Below the pieces are notes generated by a model. The model had not been told where the DNA came from. It saw only the letters and a list, made by a program, of their open reading frames with translations, and did not search any database. From Gammaproteobacteria bacterium (GTDB lineage Bacteria > Pseudomonadota > Gammaproteobacteria > UBA6429 > Thiohalophilaceae), in the NCBI GenBank assembly GCA_030617815.1, contig JAUWUS010000010.1, positions 1-43,145 on the forward strand: a stretch of DNA of 43,145 nt, written 5' to 3'. Positions 17,394-27,543 of the stretch are shown here, piece by piece. The translations under genes and the position numbers were made by a program. How positions within the stretch are numbered: position 1 is the stretch's first letter; every line of letters starts with the position of its first letter.

Positions 17394-18743
17394 ATGAGCC
17401 AACATTACGAGCTTTTATCTATTGGTGCCGGCAGCGGCGGATTATCAGCATGTGAGCGTGCAGCGGAATATGGTAAAAAAACAGCCGTAATTGAAAACAA
17501 AATCGTCGGTGGCACCTGCGTCAATATTGGCTGTGTACCAAAAAAAGTGATGTGGTTTGCCTCTGAAATTGCTGGCGCACTCGATGATGCAAAAGGCTAT
17601 GGCTTTGATGTCAGCGTAAATGACTTTAGCTGGAAAAAACTGGTTAAGGCGCGCGAAGGTTATATCAAAGGTATTACCGACTGGTATGGCAACTACCTTA
17701 AAGATTCCAATATTGATTACATTCAAGGCACCGCTAAATTCATTGATGCCCAGACTCTTGATGTTGATGGCACTATATACACTGCCGATCACATTGTTAT
17801 TTCACCGGGCGGTTACCCTATTATTCCAGAAGTTCCCGGTGCTGAACATGGCATTACCTCCGATGGTTTTTTTGCCTTACAAGAACAACCAAAACGCGTA
17901 GCCGTCGTCGGCGCGGGTTATATTGCGGTTGAACTTGCAGGTGTTTTAAATGGTTTAGGTAGTGAAGTATCTATGTTGTTACGTCGCGATCATTTTCTTG
18001 GCAGCTTTGACAGCATGTTACGAGAAACCTTAATGGAAGACATGATGAATGCAGGCGTTAATATTATGTCACGCATTAACGTTGAAAAAATCGAAAAAAA
18101 TACAGATGGCACACTCACCGTTCATTGTCAGGGTGGTATTACCATAGAAAAGCTGGACGCATTAGTCTGGGCTATTGGTCGCGCTCCAAACACTAAACCT
18201 CTCGATTTAGATGCCGCAGGCATTAACGCTACTGAACAAGGTTATATTCCAACAAATGAATTTCAGGAAACGAATATAAAAAATATTTACGCTGTTGGCG
18301 ATGTGATTGGTGAAGCGCAACTCACCCCTGTTGCTATTAATGCCGCAAGACGTTTATCTGATCGTTTATTTAATAACATGCCTGATCGCAAACTCGACTA
18401 CACAAATATTCCAACCGTGATGTTTAGTCATCCACCCATAGGAACCATTGGTTTAACCGAAGAACAAGCACGCAAAGAACATGGTGATGCGGTAAAAATT
18501 TATCAAACCAGTTTTACTGCGATGTATCATGCTTTGTGTGAACATAAACAACAAACCGCGATGAAACTCATTTGTGTTGGAGCCGATGAAAAAGTGGTTG
18601 GTCTTCACATTATAGGAAAAGGCGCTGATGAAATGTTACAGGGCTTTGGTGTTGCTATTAAAATGGGCGCAACTAAAAAAGACTTTGATAATGTTGTTGC
18701 AATTCATCCAACCAGCTCAGAAGAACTGGTAACGATGCGATAG
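17394..18743 (+). CDS. gor: Glutathione-disulfide reductase
   Basis: 449 residues, normal length. FAD motif GAGSGG near the N-terminus, redox-active disulfide [18 protein letters not shown] motif [13 protein letters not shown] with the following Arg pair (LLRRDHFL) that favours NADPH, second FAD contact IYAVGDVIG, and the C-terminal dimer motif with catalytic His ([10 protein letters not shown]). It reduces glutathione disulfide in the cytosol using NADPH. The family is close to trypanothione and mercuric reductases, but the C-terminal HPTSSEE and GTCVNIGC pattern is that of Gor. Confidence 0.95.
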   Translation: MSQHYELLSIGAGSGGLSACERAAEYGKKTAVIENKIVGGTCVNIGCVPKKVMWFASEIAGALDDAKGYGFDVSVNDFSWKKLVKAREGYIKGITDWYGNYLKDSNIDYIQGTAKFIDAQTLDVDGTIYTADHIVISPGGYPIIPEVPGAEHGITSDGFFALQEQPKRVAVVGAGYIAVELAGVLNGLGSEVSMLLRRDHFLGSFDSMLRETLMEDMMNAGVNIMSRINVEKIEKNTDGTLTVHCQGGITIEKLDALVWAIGRAPNTKPLDLDAAGINATEQGYIPTNEFQETNIKNIYAVGDVIGEAQLTPVAINAARRLSDRLFNNMPDRKLDYTNIPTVMFSHPPIGTIGLTEEQARKEHGDAVKIYQTSFTAMYHALCEHKQQTAMKLICVGADEKVVGLHIIGKGADEMLQGFGVAIKMGATKKDFDNVVAIHPTSSEELVTMR

Positions 18744-18750
18744 TTTTTAT

Positions 18751-18790
18751 AAAAAACAGCGGAATAAGTTATTTCGCTGTTTTAATTTTT
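18751..18790. terminator. Rho-independent terminator between gor and the lipoprotein gene
   Basis: AAAACAGCG (18753-18761) pairs with CGCTGTTTT (18775-18783), with an inner AATAA/TTATT extension. T residues follow on the plus strand and A residues precede, so it could serve both convergent genes. Confidence 0.75.
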
Positions 18791-18803
18791 TCGAACTACA
18801 TCC

Positions 18804-19100
18804 CTAATTCTTATTTTTATCAAACTGTGAATTTTTAATAAACCGTCTTGCACGCTTCACTTTATCGATACAATTTGGATACTTGCCAAACTCATATTGA
18901 ATAGCCGCACCGGTTAACAAAGTCGCAGCCTTTGTATATTCAACCGTTCCAGAAAATCCTTTTGCCTTGGCAAAGCTTAATTCTTTATTCGCAATCTTTA
19001 ATCCATCCTGGCATTGGCGTGCGAGCCTGCTTGAAGGATTAGTCGCGCAGCCAGTAATTAAAAACACTAAAAAAAGAAGAGAGAGTGATATTTTTTTCAT
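18804..19100 (-). CDS. Small lipoprotein, unknown function
   Basis: 98 residues with a lipoprotein signal (FLVFLITGCATN, lipobox Cys18). The mature part is about 80 residues, helical and basic (KVKRARRF near the end), with a second and third Cys in CQDG and PNCID that could form a disulfide. The layout is reminiscent of DUF4398-type envelope lipoproteins, but I cannot confirm it. It converges on gor over a terminator. Confidence 0.65.
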   Translation of the reverse strand: MKKISLSLLFLVFLITGCATNPSSRLARQCQDGLKIANKELSFAKAKGFSGTVEYTKAATLLTGAAIQYEFGKYPNCIDKVKRARRFIKNSQFDKNKN

Positions 19101-19531
19101 GTCAGATTCACTTTATTAATAAATATTTCATTAAGTTTAACATTATCCAGTAAAAATAGAGTGGTACCACATCATAAATACATTACAGTTTTTATATAAA
19201 AATAAAATCATTCGTTAAATTAGCAAACATTTATATTATGAACATCTAACTCTAATATATTCATACAATTTTAACCTTATAAATCATATCTATATATAAA
19301 TGAGTGTAGTAGTATCAAACGCGCACTAAAAACAACTTTATAAAAATATATAATAAAAACTTAAAATTGCATTATTATTTTTAATACTATTTAAAAATAA
19401 ATAACATCATTAAATTTGAATAATAATAACTATAAATAAACGTAATTGGGCTCCTTTGGAGCCCGTTTTTTATTCCGCCACTCTCAATAAAAAATAGTAA
19501 TCGCCCATCCTAAATACGCTATAGTCTTTAT
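19101..19531. other. 431-bp very AT-rich intergenic region
   Basis: No gene is seen. It separates two divergent genes (minus-strand lipoprotein and plus-strand gamma-carbonic anhydrase) yet contains a strong plus-strand terminator at 19448-19471 with no annotated plus-strand gene before it. A short untranslated transcript is possible. Confidence 0.6.
19448..19471 (+). terminator. Orphan Rho-independent terminator
   Basis: GGGCTCC (19448-19454), TTT loop, GGAGCCC (19458-19464), then G and six T residues. It is a near-ideal plus-strand terminator with no upstream plus-strand gene before gor (which has its own). The orientation is clear because A residues are not present on the other side. Confidence 0.85.
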
Positions 19532-20059
19532 ATGACTATACGACATTTCGAAAATAAACAACCCGACATTGATACAACAACCTTTGTTGATGACACGGCA
19601 CTGGTTTTAGGTGATGTGCAAATAGGAAAAAATTCTTCTGTCTGGCCACTTACAGTAATCCGCGGCGATGTTAACACCATTCAAATTGGCAACAACACCA
19701 ACATTCAGGATAACTCCGTACTCCATGTTACCCATGATGGTCCTCATAACCCCGGTGGTTTTGCCTTAAAAATAGGCAACAATGTCACCGTCGGGCACAG
19801 AGTCATTCTGCATGGCTGTCAAGTCGGTGATTCATGCCTTATTGGCATGGGAGCAACAATAATGGATGGCGCAGTAATTGAAGCAAACACCCTCATTGGC
19901 GCAGGTTCATTAGTGACGCCAAATAAACACCTCGAATCCGGTTATCTCTGGATAGGCAGTCCGGCACGTAAAGTGCGCAAATTAACCGATGAAGAAATTG
20001 AATCTATAGAATATTCTGCACAACATTATGTACAACTTAAAAATCGGCATCAACAATGA
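19532..20059 (+). CDS. Gamma-carbonic anhydrase family protein (YrdA-like)
   Basis: 175 residues of left-handed beta helix with hexapeptide repeats. Putative zinc ligands lie in VLHVTHDGP, VGHRVILHG (GHxxxxH), as in YrdA/CaiE/PaaY proteins. The trimeric family includes true carbonic anhydrases and metal-binding relatives of uncertain activity. It starts a plus-strand run: the next gene overlaps by 4 bp (ATGA), so the two are translationally coupled. No Shine-Dalgarno is visible before its ATG. Confidence 0.85.
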   Translation: MTIRHFENKQPDIDTTTFVDDTALVLGDVQIGKNSSVWPLTVIRGDVNTIQIGNNTNIQDNSVLHVTHDGPHNPGGFALKIGNNVTVGHRVILHGCQVGDSCLIGMGATIMDGAVIEANTLIGAGSLVTPNKHLESGYLWIGSPARKVRKLTDEEIESIEYSAQHYVQLKNRHQQ

Positions 20060-21048
20060 AAATTAACTTTTTCAGTAGTCAGCCTTATGACATTACTTTT
20101 TTTGAACAAGTGAATAACCACTACCAGCATGAATTAATTTTTCATGAGTACCCACTCAATGAAGATACCGTTGACCTGGTAAAAGACACCAGCTGCATTT
20201 GTGTTTTTGTCAATGACAAGCTAACCGCTTCCGTACTCGAAAAACTTTTTAAAAAAGGTATACGGCTTATTGCTTTACGCTGTGCAGGTTTTAATAATGT
20301 TGATTTAATAACTGCAGATAAACTTGGCATTACCGTAGTACGTGTACCCGCATACTCCCCTGAGTCTGTCGCAGAACACACGATAGGTTTAATGTTAAGT
20401 TTAAGCCGTCACATCCATCGAGCCTATAACCGTGTGCGTGAAAGTAACTTTTCTTTAAATGGTTTATTAGGCTTTGAATTACATCATGCAACCGTCGGTA
20501 TTATAGGAACAGGTCAAATAGGCACAGCGTTAGCAAAAATACTTAAAGGCTTTGGCAGTCATATTATTGCCTGTGATCCCAAGCCGAGTGATGAATGTAT
20601 TTTACTGGGTGTAGATTACGTTGATTTTAAAACGTTATGCCAAAAAGCAGACGTTATTAGTCTACATTGCCCTTTAACACCAGAGACTCAACATTTAATA
20701 AACCACAAAAGCCTGAACGACATGAAACAAGGCGTCATGATTATTAATACCAGCCGTGGTGCGGTTATTGATACCGAAGCAGTGATTAATAGTTTAAAAA
20801 ATAAACATATCGGTTATCTTGGTCTTGATGTTTACGAACAGGAAGAAAATCTGTTTTTTCAGGACTTATCTGATCAAATTATTTCAGATGATCTTTTTGA
20901 ACGCTTACTCACTTTTCCCAATGTACTAATAACGGGGCATCAGGCATTTTTTACCAAACAGGCATTAACTAATATCGCAAAAACAACCCTGACTAACATT
21001 CAACGTTTTGAAAATAATATCGAATGTTTACACTGCTGCCATATTTAA
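20056..21048 (+). CDS. D-2-hydroxyacid dehydrogenase (D-lactate dehydrogenase-like)
   Basis: 330 residues with NAD-binding GIIGTGQIGTAL and the catalytic trio typical of the family: Arg in NTSRGAVID, Glu in LDVYEQEEN and His in ITGHQAFFT. The 'YEQEENLFFQD' and 'GHQAFFT' segments are those of the LdhA type of fermentative D-lactate dehydrogenases, so pyruvate/D-lactate is the likely substrate pair, though others are possible. It overlaps the upstream carbonic anhydrase-like gene by 4 bp. Confidence 0.9.
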   Translation: MKINFFSSQPYDITFFEQVNNHYQHELIFHEYPLNEDTVDLVKDTSCICVFVNDKLTASVLEKLFKKGIRLIALRCAGFNNVDLITADKLGITVVRVPAYSPESVAEHTIGLMLSLSRHIHRAYNRVRESNFSLNGLLGFELHHATVGIIGTGQIGTALAKILKGFGSHIIACDPKPSDECILLGVDYVDFKTLCQKADVISLHCPLTPETQHLINHKSLNDMKQGVMIINTSRGAVIDTEAVINSLKNKHIGYLGLDVYEQEENLFFQDLSDQIISDDLFERLLTFPNVLITGHQAFFTKQALTNIAKTTLTNIQRFENNIECLHCCHI

Positions 21049-21063
21049 AGTTAACATCACATA

Positions 21064-21717
21064 ATGTTATCACCTGACTTTTTCTCCTGCGATGCTTCTC
21101 AGGTCGCGCAGTCTTTGATCGGTAAAGTTATTCGCAGAAAATATAAAAATTACTGGCTTGCTGTACGTATTATCGAAACCGAAGCATATTATCTAACAGA
21201 TAAAGCCAGTCACTCTTCTCTTGGTTATACTGAAAAACGTAAGGCCATGTTCATGCCGCCCGGTACTATTTACATGTATTACGCCAGGGGACACGATTCA
21301 CTAAATATCAGTTGCGGTAATGAAGGTGATGCTGTTTTAATTAAAGCCGCATTTCCTTTTATTGATGAGTTATCGCCTGAAAAAAATATAAAAATTATGC
21401 AGCAACTTAATCCTGCTAAAGATGGCTCATCGCGACCCATTGAAAAACTCTGCGCGGGACAAACTTTATTATGCAAATCACTTAATTTAAAAGTAACAGA
21501 ATGGGATCAACAAAAATTTAATAAAAATAGTTTTTATATTCAGGATATAAATTTGAAGCCTGATACCATTATTCAAACAAGACGTTTAGGTATTCACCAG
21601 GATCGTGATGCGCATTTATTTTATCGTTTTATAGATTATGAATATGCAGCGTGTTGCACCAGTAATCCGTTAACAAAACGAAATTATAATGAAACAGAAG
21701 ATTATTTATTATCTTAA
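21064..21717 (+). CDS. DNA-3-methyladenine glycosylase (AAG/Mpg family)
   Basis: 217 residues matching the AAG family: RIIETEAYYLTDKASHSS (catalytic Glu region), MFMPPGTIYMYYARG and the SRPIEKLCAGQTLLCKSL stretch with DSLNISCG. It removes alkylated and deaminated purines to start base-excision repair. It lies 15 bp downstream of the hydroxyacid dehydrogenase. Its last 4 bp overlap the end of the convergent aroE gene. Confidence 0.92.
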   Translation: MLSPDFFSCDASQVAQSLIGKVIRRKYKNYWLAVRIIETEAYYLTDKASHSSLGYTEKRKAMFMPPGTIYMYYARGHDSLNISCGNEGDAVLIKAAFPFIDELSPEKNIKIMQQLNPAKDGSSRPIEKLCAGQTLLCKSLNLKVTEWDQQKFNKNSFYIQDINLKPDTIIQTRRLGIHQDRDAHLFYRFIDYEYAACCTSNPLTKRNYNETEDYLLS

Positions 21718-22565
21718 GTATTAAGCTCTGCGCGTAACTTTTCAATTACGTTTTTTGTTTCCGGCTTTATATTTCGCCAGATATAAAATGATTCGGCCGC
21801 TTGTTCGACTAACATACCTAAACCATCTAATACTTTTACCGCATTATGTTCTGTTGCCCAAAGCATAAAAGGGGTTGGCTTTGCGGCATACATCATGTCA
21901 TAACAACTGGCGTTATCATTTAATAATGTATCAGGTAAGGGTGGTAACTCACCTTGTAAACTTGCAGCAGTAGCATTAATAACAATATCAAACTTTAACT
22001 CGGCTATTGCATCATATCCGCCACCCTGAACATTACCCACATCAAAAAAATCCAAGGCAAGATCTTTTGCTCTATCAGGTGTGCGATTAACAATAAATAA
22101 AGAAGAAGGATTTTGTTTTAATAATGGAACAAGCACACCACGTGCTGCACCACCTGCACCCATCAATAAAATATTTTTATTTTTTAATTCAATGCCGTGA
22201 TTAATAGTTAAGTCATTAACCAAACCGACACCATCCGTGTTATCACCAAATAACTGATCGTTTTCAATTTTAATGGTATTCACTGCACCGGCACGTTCGG
22301 CACGCTCACTGCGTGAGCTAACTAATTCCCACGCTTCCTGTTTAAACGGTACAGTGATGTTTAAACCTTTACCGCCGCTTGCCACAAAGTTACCCACGGC
22401 TTGTTTAAAACCACCAAGATCAACATGGATTGCCGTATATAAAACAGATTGCTGAGTTTGTTCTGCGAATAAAGTATGTATAGAGGGTGATTTACTATGC
22501 GAGATGGGATTGCCCATCACAGCATAGTCATCAATCTTTTTACCAAAGTCGAAAATATCTTTCAC
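21714..22565 (-). CDS. aroE: Shikimate dehydrogenase
   Basis: 283 residues. NPISHSKSPSIHTLF, NITVPFKQEAWE (catalytic Lys), FGDNTDGVGL (catalytic Asp) and the NADP motif LMGAGGAARGV followed by VNRTPDRA are all present. It reduces 3-dehydroshikimate in aromatic amino acid synthesis. The start codon is GTG, 3 bp after the pit stop, with no clear ribosome-binding site; coupling to pit translation is likely. A slightly longer N-terminus than usual (about 10 residues before DDYAVMGNP) fits that start. Confidence 0.95.
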   Translation of the reverse strand: MKDIFDFGKKIDDYAVMGNPISHSKSPSIHTLFAEQTQQSVLYTAIHVDLGGFKQAVGNFVASGGKGLNITVPFKQEAWELVSSRSERAERAGAVNTIKIENDQLFGDNTDGVGLVNDLTINHGIELKNKNILLMGAGGAARGVLVPLLKQNPSSLFIVNRTPDRAKDLALDFFDVGNVQGGGYDAIAELKFDIVINATAASLQGELPPLPDTLLNDNASCYDMMYAAKPTPFMLWATEHNAVKVLDGLGMLVEQAAESFYIWRNIKPETKNVIEKLRAELNT

Positions 22566-22568
22566 GGT

Positions 22569-23834
22569 TTAGCTAAAGATACCTTTCAGTGTGAAGAAGA
22601 AGAAAATCGACATTAGAGCTCCAGCAGGCAGAGTAACAATCCATGAAAGGAAAATGGTACGCACCACTGTTAAATTAAGTGCTCCAATACCACGCGCCAA
22701 ACCAACACCTAACACTGCACCCACTAAAGTATGTGTAGTTGAAATCGGTAAGCCGGTGCCTGACGCAAATACAACCGTTGTTGCTGCTGCAAGTGTTGCT
22801 GCAAAACCACGACTCGGTGTCAGTTCAGTAATATTTTTTCCAATGGTAGCCATAACGCGACGACCATACATTAATAAACCGGTAACAATACCTGCGCCAC
22901 CTAAAATCAAAACCCAAACAGGTAAAATTGATTTTTGTGCAATCTCACCACCGCTTTGTACAATACCAACAATAGCCGCAACCGGGCCAATCGCATTTGC
23001 TACATCATTCGAACCATGTGCAAATGCCATGGCACAAGCTGTTACTACCATAAGCACACCAAAGACACGTTCTACATTGGCAAAGTGGAAATCTCTGTCG
23101 GCTTCAGGATCTATTTTAAGTTTACGAATGGATACCATACTAATAAACATAATGATTAAACCAAAGGTCAATGCGACGCTATAATTTTGTACAGGAGTAA
23201 GCTCAAGACCAACATGTTTCAAACCTTTAAACATAGTCACTAAAGCAATAATAAAACCGGTGAGAAAAACGTAATAAGGCACAACCTGTTTAGCACTTTC
23301 AAACGGATCATCCCTATTGAGTATAAATTTTTGTACACTGCGGAATAACCAATAAGATACGGCGCCGGCTAAAGCGGGAGAGATCACCCAGCTCATCACA
23401 ATCGTACCAACCTTGCCCCAGTGCACAGCATCAACACCAATGCCCACTGCAGCAAAACCGACTATCGCACCAACAATCGTGTGTGTAGTTGAAACAGGCC
23501 AGCCAAAGCGTGATGCCACCAACAACCAGATGCCCGCAGCGAGCAATGAAGCCAACATACCGTAGACTAATAGTTCTGGTGTTGCTGAAAGCAACTCCGC
23601 ATCAATAATGCCTTTACGAATTGTTTTAGTAACCTGACCACCGGCGAGAAAAGCACCGGCAAATTCAAAAATAGCCGCAATCAATACAGCTTGTTTAATG
23701 GTGATTGCACCTGAGCCTACTGATGTACCCATTGCATTGGCAACATCGTTTGCACCAATACCCCAGGCCATAAATAAACCAAAAATACACGCCAGGATAA
23801 GGAAGATTGTTCCGTATGAAGTAATTAATTCCAC
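22569..23834 (-). CDS. PiT-family inorganic phosphate transporter
   Basis: 421 residues, about ten or more membrane helices. The duplicated family signatures are GANDVANAMGTSVGSGAIT near the N-terminus and HGSNDVANAIGPVAAI in the second half, with matching STTHTIVGAIVG and STTHTLVGAVLG. It is a low-affinity H+ or Na+ coupled phosphate symporter of the inner membrane. GTG start with GGGAGAG upstream. It follows the DUF47 gene by 12 bp, the usual DUF47-pit pairing in which the small protein is thought to control the transporter. Confidence 0.93.
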   Translation of the reverse strand: MELITSYGTIFLILACIFGLFMAWGIGANDVANAMGTSVGSGAITIKQAVLIAAIFEFAGAFLAGGQVTKTIRKGIIDAELLSATPELLVYGMLASLLAAGIWLLVASRFGWPVSTTHTIVGAIVGFAAVGIGVDAVHWGKVGTIVMSWVISPALAGAVSYWLFRSVQKFILNRDDPFESAKQVVPYYVFLTGFIIALVTMFKGLKHVGLELTPVQNYSVALTFGLIIMFISMVSIRKLKIDPEADRDFHFANVERVFGVLMVVTACAMAFAHGSNDVANAIGPVAAIVGIVQSGGEIAQKSILPVWVLILGGAGIVTGLLMYGRRVMATIGKNITELTPSRGFAATLAAATTVVFASGTGLPISTTHTLVGAVLGVGLARGIGALNLTVVRTIFLSWIVTLPAGALMSIFFFFTLKGIFS

Positions 23835-23846
23835 AACTGCTCTCCC

Positions 23847-24524
23847 TTAACGCGCCAGCATGAGTTCTAAACGACTGCCAACACGCTGTGACAAATCCGC
23901 CAGATCTCCAATACCATCAATAATGCGATACATAAACATCACATCTACCGGCGGTAAGTCCTTTTCCTTTTTAAATAGTTCAGCTCGAACTTTTACCTGA
24001 ATCTTATCCGTATCTGATTCGATATCATCTAATTTTTTAATCATTTCCTGAACCAGTTTTACTTCACGACCGCTGAAACCGGTTTCAACCAGTTCATCAA
24101 GTTCATTAATGGCTTTTTGTGCTTGCCTGGAAGCATCAATACAACGCTTAACAAAATCAATGAGTTTTTCACTGACTTCTTTGGGGAAAGTCATTTTGCG
24201 ACCAATGATAATACCCGCGATGTCTTTAGCTTTATTGGCAATTTTATCTTGCATAGTCAAAACTTCGAGTAAGTCGCGTCGAGAGACCGGCATGAATAAA
24301 CTTTTTGGAAGTTGCAGGCGAAGTTTTTTCTTTAACTTGTCTGCTTCATTTTCAAGCTTTGCAATTTTCTTTTGTTGTGCTTTTGCTTCAGTCCAGTCCT
24401 CTTTTAAAACTGCTTTAAAAAAAGGAACAAGCTCTACGATACATTCTTGAACACTTGCCATATGAGATTGCAAAGGAGCGACGGGAGATGAGCCAAATAG
24501 ACTCGAAATGGTTGTGCGTGCCAT
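23847..24524 (-). CDS. DUF47/TIGR00153 PhoU-like protein
   Basis: 225 residues from ATG 24524 (MARTTISSLFGSSP); the frame is open 27 codons further, but the upstream part crosses two hairpins and the ATG has AAGAGG ahead of it. An all-helical PhoU-like protein with acidic metal-binding turns. Such proteins are encoded before pit genes and are believed to regulate phosphate uptake. First gene of the DUF47-pit-aroE operon. Confidence 0.9.
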   Translation of the reverse strand: MARTTISSLFGSSPVAPLQSHMASVQECIVELVPFFKAVLKEDWTEAKAQQKKIAKLENEADKLKKKLRLQLPKSLFMPVSRRDLLEVLTMQDKIANKAKDIAGIIIGRKMTFPKEVSEKLIDFVKRCIDASRQAQKAINELDELVETGFSGREVKLVQEMIKKLDDIESDTDKIQVKVRAELFKKEKDLPPVDVMFMYRIIDGIGDLADLSQRVGSRLELMLAR

Positions 24525-24540
24525 ACATTTTCCTCTTGTT

Positions 24541-24591
24541 TTGGTACTGCCTTCAGTACCAATATTTATACTTCGTATGGCGCGAAGTATA
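24541..24591 (-). promoter_or_regulatory. Twin perfect hairpins in the DUF47-pit leader
   Basis: TTGGTACTG (24541-24549) pairs with CAGTACCAA (24554-24562), 9 bp with a 4-nt loop. TATACTTCG (24567-24575) pairs with CGAAGTATA (24583-24591), 9 bp with a 7-nt loop. Both lie 17-67 bp upstream of the ATG of the DUF47 gene. They could be RNA hairpins in the leader, or operators in DNA; neither has a U-run in the minus-strand direction. Confidence 0.6.
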
Positions 24592-24701
24592 CAAAGAGCC
24601 CACACAATTAAAAACCATTTGTGACAGATTTATGGCAATTAATTTTGTGGTTTAAATTTAGATAATATTATTAATAACTTAAGTAAAACCTGAGTAAATT
24701 A

Positions 24702-25739
<1,038 letters not shown>

Positions 25740-25781
25740 CTAATTTAAGTGATGCTTGTCCTAGTAATATCTTTGCTACTA

Positions 25782-25787
25782 TATAAT
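25782..25787 (+). promoter_or_regulatory. Candidate -10 box upstream of mlaC
   Basis: A perfect TATAAT lies about 70 bp before the chosen mlaC ATG. A TTGTCC is 20 bp upstream, a longer spacing than usual, so only the -10 box is offered. Confidence 0.3.
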
Positions 25788-25856
25788 ATTAGAGACCATT
25801 GCACGAATGCTGCAAAACCAGATAATTACAGTAAAAACACCAAATTGGAGCATATT

Positions 25857-26540
25857 ATGTCCGCTATTCAAACAACAATAAAAAATAGATTATTTTTGTT
25901 TATTTTTAGCCTGCTATTTATCTCGAATAGCCTGGCCACAGCTAATCCTGACATCCAGCCTCCCGATGAAATGATTAAGGCTGCCACACAAGAAATGCTG
26001 CGCTCAATTAACAATAATCGCACTGAAATTCAAAACTCACCCGATAAACTAAAATCATTGGTTGAAGACATTATTCTTCCTCATCTCGATTTTATTGCCG
26101 CATCCAAAATGGTCATGGGTAAATACTGGCGACGTGCAGAAAAACAGCAAAAAATTAGATTTATTCGTCAATTTCGCCTTTTACTTTTACGCTTTTATTC
26201 CTCTGCATTATCGGAATATTTAGATGGAAGTGATAAGGCCTTAAATGAAAACCTTATTCGCTATTTCCCAATTGTTCTTAAAGAGGGTGATAAATCACTC
26301 ACCATAAGGGCCGAAATACAAGTCGACTCTGGTCAGCCCATTCCCATGCGCTATCGCATGCATCTCACTAAAAAAGGCTGGAAGATTTATGATGTCTCCG
26401 TTGAAGGGATTAGCATGATCACCACCTATAAAAATAACTTTGCAACACAATTCAAAACAGAAGGTATTGATGCACTGATTGCTTCGATTGAAGAAAAAAA
26501 CAAACAAATGCTGGTAAACAACGCTAAAAAAACGCAATAA
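25857..26540 (+). CDS. MlaC-family periplasmic phospholipid-binding protein
   Basis: 227 residues from ATG 25857 (TTGGAG upstream); an upstream in-frame ATG (25749) would add an implausible leader. Signal peptide ends near LATA-N. The mature protein matches MlaC/Ttg2D: LVEDIILPHLDFIAASKMVMGKYW, LLLRFYSSALSEY, and YDVSVEGISMITTYKNNF. MlaC carries phospholipids between the outer-membrane MlaA and the inner-membrane MlaFEDB complex. None of its usual partners is adjacent, so this is an isolated copy or a second paralogue. It ends 6 bp before msrB. Confidence 0.88.
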   Translation: MSAIQTTIKNRLFLFIFSLLFISNSLATANPDIQPPDEMIKAATQEMLRSINNNRTEIQNSPDKLKSLVEDIILPHLDFIAASKMVMGKYWRRAEKQQKIRFIRQFRLLLLRFYSSALSEYLDGSDKALNENLIRYFPIVLKEGDKSLTIRAEIQVDSGQPIPMRYRMHLTKKGWKIYDVSVEGISMITTYKNNFATQFKTEGIDALIASIEEKNKQMLVNNAKKTQ

Positions 26541-26546
26541 CAAAAC

Positions 26547-26942
26547 GTGTCAAATAAAACTGAAAAATCAGAACAGGAATGGCAAGGATGCCTCTCTCCC
26601 GAGCAGTATCAAGTAATGCGTCAGCATGGCACTGAACGTCCCTTCAGCGGCAAATATGCAGACTGTAAAACAGAAGGCACGTATGTCTGCGCAGGTTGTG
26701 GCGAAGCTTTGTTTTCGTCAACAACAAAATTTGATTCAGGTACCGGCTGGCCCAGTTATTTTCAGGCCATTAACAAAGATGCCGTAGAAGAAACCACTGA
26801 TAACACACTCGGCATGTCTCGTACTGAAGTACATTGCCAAAATTGTGGCTCTCACCTCGGGCATGTTTTTCCTGACGGCCCGCAACCCACCGGCTTACGC
26901 TATTGCATTAATTCAGTTTGTTTAGATTTAAAAGAATCTTAA
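26547..26942 (+). CDS. msrB: Peptide-methionine (R)-S-oxide reductase MsrB
   Basis: 131 residues. Two zinc CxxC pairs ([10 protein letters not shown] and [13 protein letters not shown]), GTGWPSYF, and the catalytic Cys in [11 protein letters not shown]. It repairs the R form of methionine sulfoxide with thioredoxin. No signal peptide, so cytosolic. Start is GTG only 6 bp after the mlaC stop, with no visible ribosome-binding site, which suggests coupling to mlaC. Confidence 0.93.
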   Translation: MSNKTEKSEQEWQGCLSPEQYQVMRQHGTERPFSGKYADCKTEGTYVCAGCGEALFSSTTKFDSGTGWPSYFQAINKDAVEETTDNTLGMSRTEVHCQNCGSHLGHVFPDGPQPTGLRYCINSVCLDLKES

Positions 26943-27061
26943 ACCTCAAAATTACCATATAACTGAATTGAAATAATAATATTTGAGTTCTCCCTTATAA
27001 AAACTATAATTAAAAATATATAAAACATATTTAATCTTTATAAATAGGGAATGTAACAACA

Positions 27062-27532
27062 ATGCAAATTACTGTAAGTAAATACGCTGTGTTTGTTATC
27101 GTTTTTTCATTACTGTCTATCGATACCTTTTCACCTTCTTTTGCTGAACAAATTTTTTACCCCTGGAAAATAGAAAACTATGCGATTAAGTCACCTTTAG
27201 GTGGCTTTACTGGAAATATTCAACGCGGTCGAAAAATTGTTATTAACAAAGATAAAGGCAACTGTCTTGCCTGTCATAGTCTACCTATTCCTGAAGAATC
27301 TTTTCATGGCACAGTTGGACCGCCATTACAGGGCATAGCTTCTCGATTAAATAAAGGACAAATCCGTTTACGTGTTGCAGATGAACAAAAAATTAATCCA
27401 GTCACTATCATGCCGGGTTTTTATAAAAATCCTAAAGAGAACAATCGGGTTGATGATAATTTCTGGGGCAAACCGGTGTTAACTGCACAAGAAACTGAAG
27501 ATGTCATCGCCTATCTAATGACTCTGAAATAA
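27062..27532 (+). CDS. soxX: SoxX, monohaem c-type cytochrome of the Sox system
   Basis: 156 residues, signal peptide (cleavage near SFA-E), one haem motif CLACHSLP (CxxCH), and the downstream NPVTIMPGFYKNP segment that gives the Met ligand. SoxX pairs with SoxA to attach thiosulfate to the SoxYZ carrier in the periplasm. The gene precedes soxA by 11 bp. AGGGA lies upstream of the ATG. Confidence 0.93.
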   Translation: MQITVSKYAVFVIVFSLLSIDTFSPSFAEQIFYPWKIENYAIKSPLGGFTGNIQRGRKIVINKDKGNCLACHSLPIPEESFHGTVGPPLQGIASRLNKGQIRLRVADEQKINPVTIMPGFYKNPKENNRVDDNFWGKPVLTAQETEDVIAYLMTLK

Positions 27533-27543
27533 GTGAGTAGAAT

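Noticed and set aside
15777-19436. Shared 17-bp AT string (AATAATAACTATAAATA) before two terminators, near 15779 and 19421
   Set aside because: Very AT-rich and short; likely chance in this background.
22591-23184. 197-codon plus-strand ORF
   Set aside because: Antisense to the pit gene, translation rich in Lys/Pro/Thr as expected for a shadow of membrane helices.
24605-24660. Pho box upstream of the DUF47-pit operon
   Set aside because: Only one CTGTCAC-like half is visible near 24625; the second half at the right spacing is missing.
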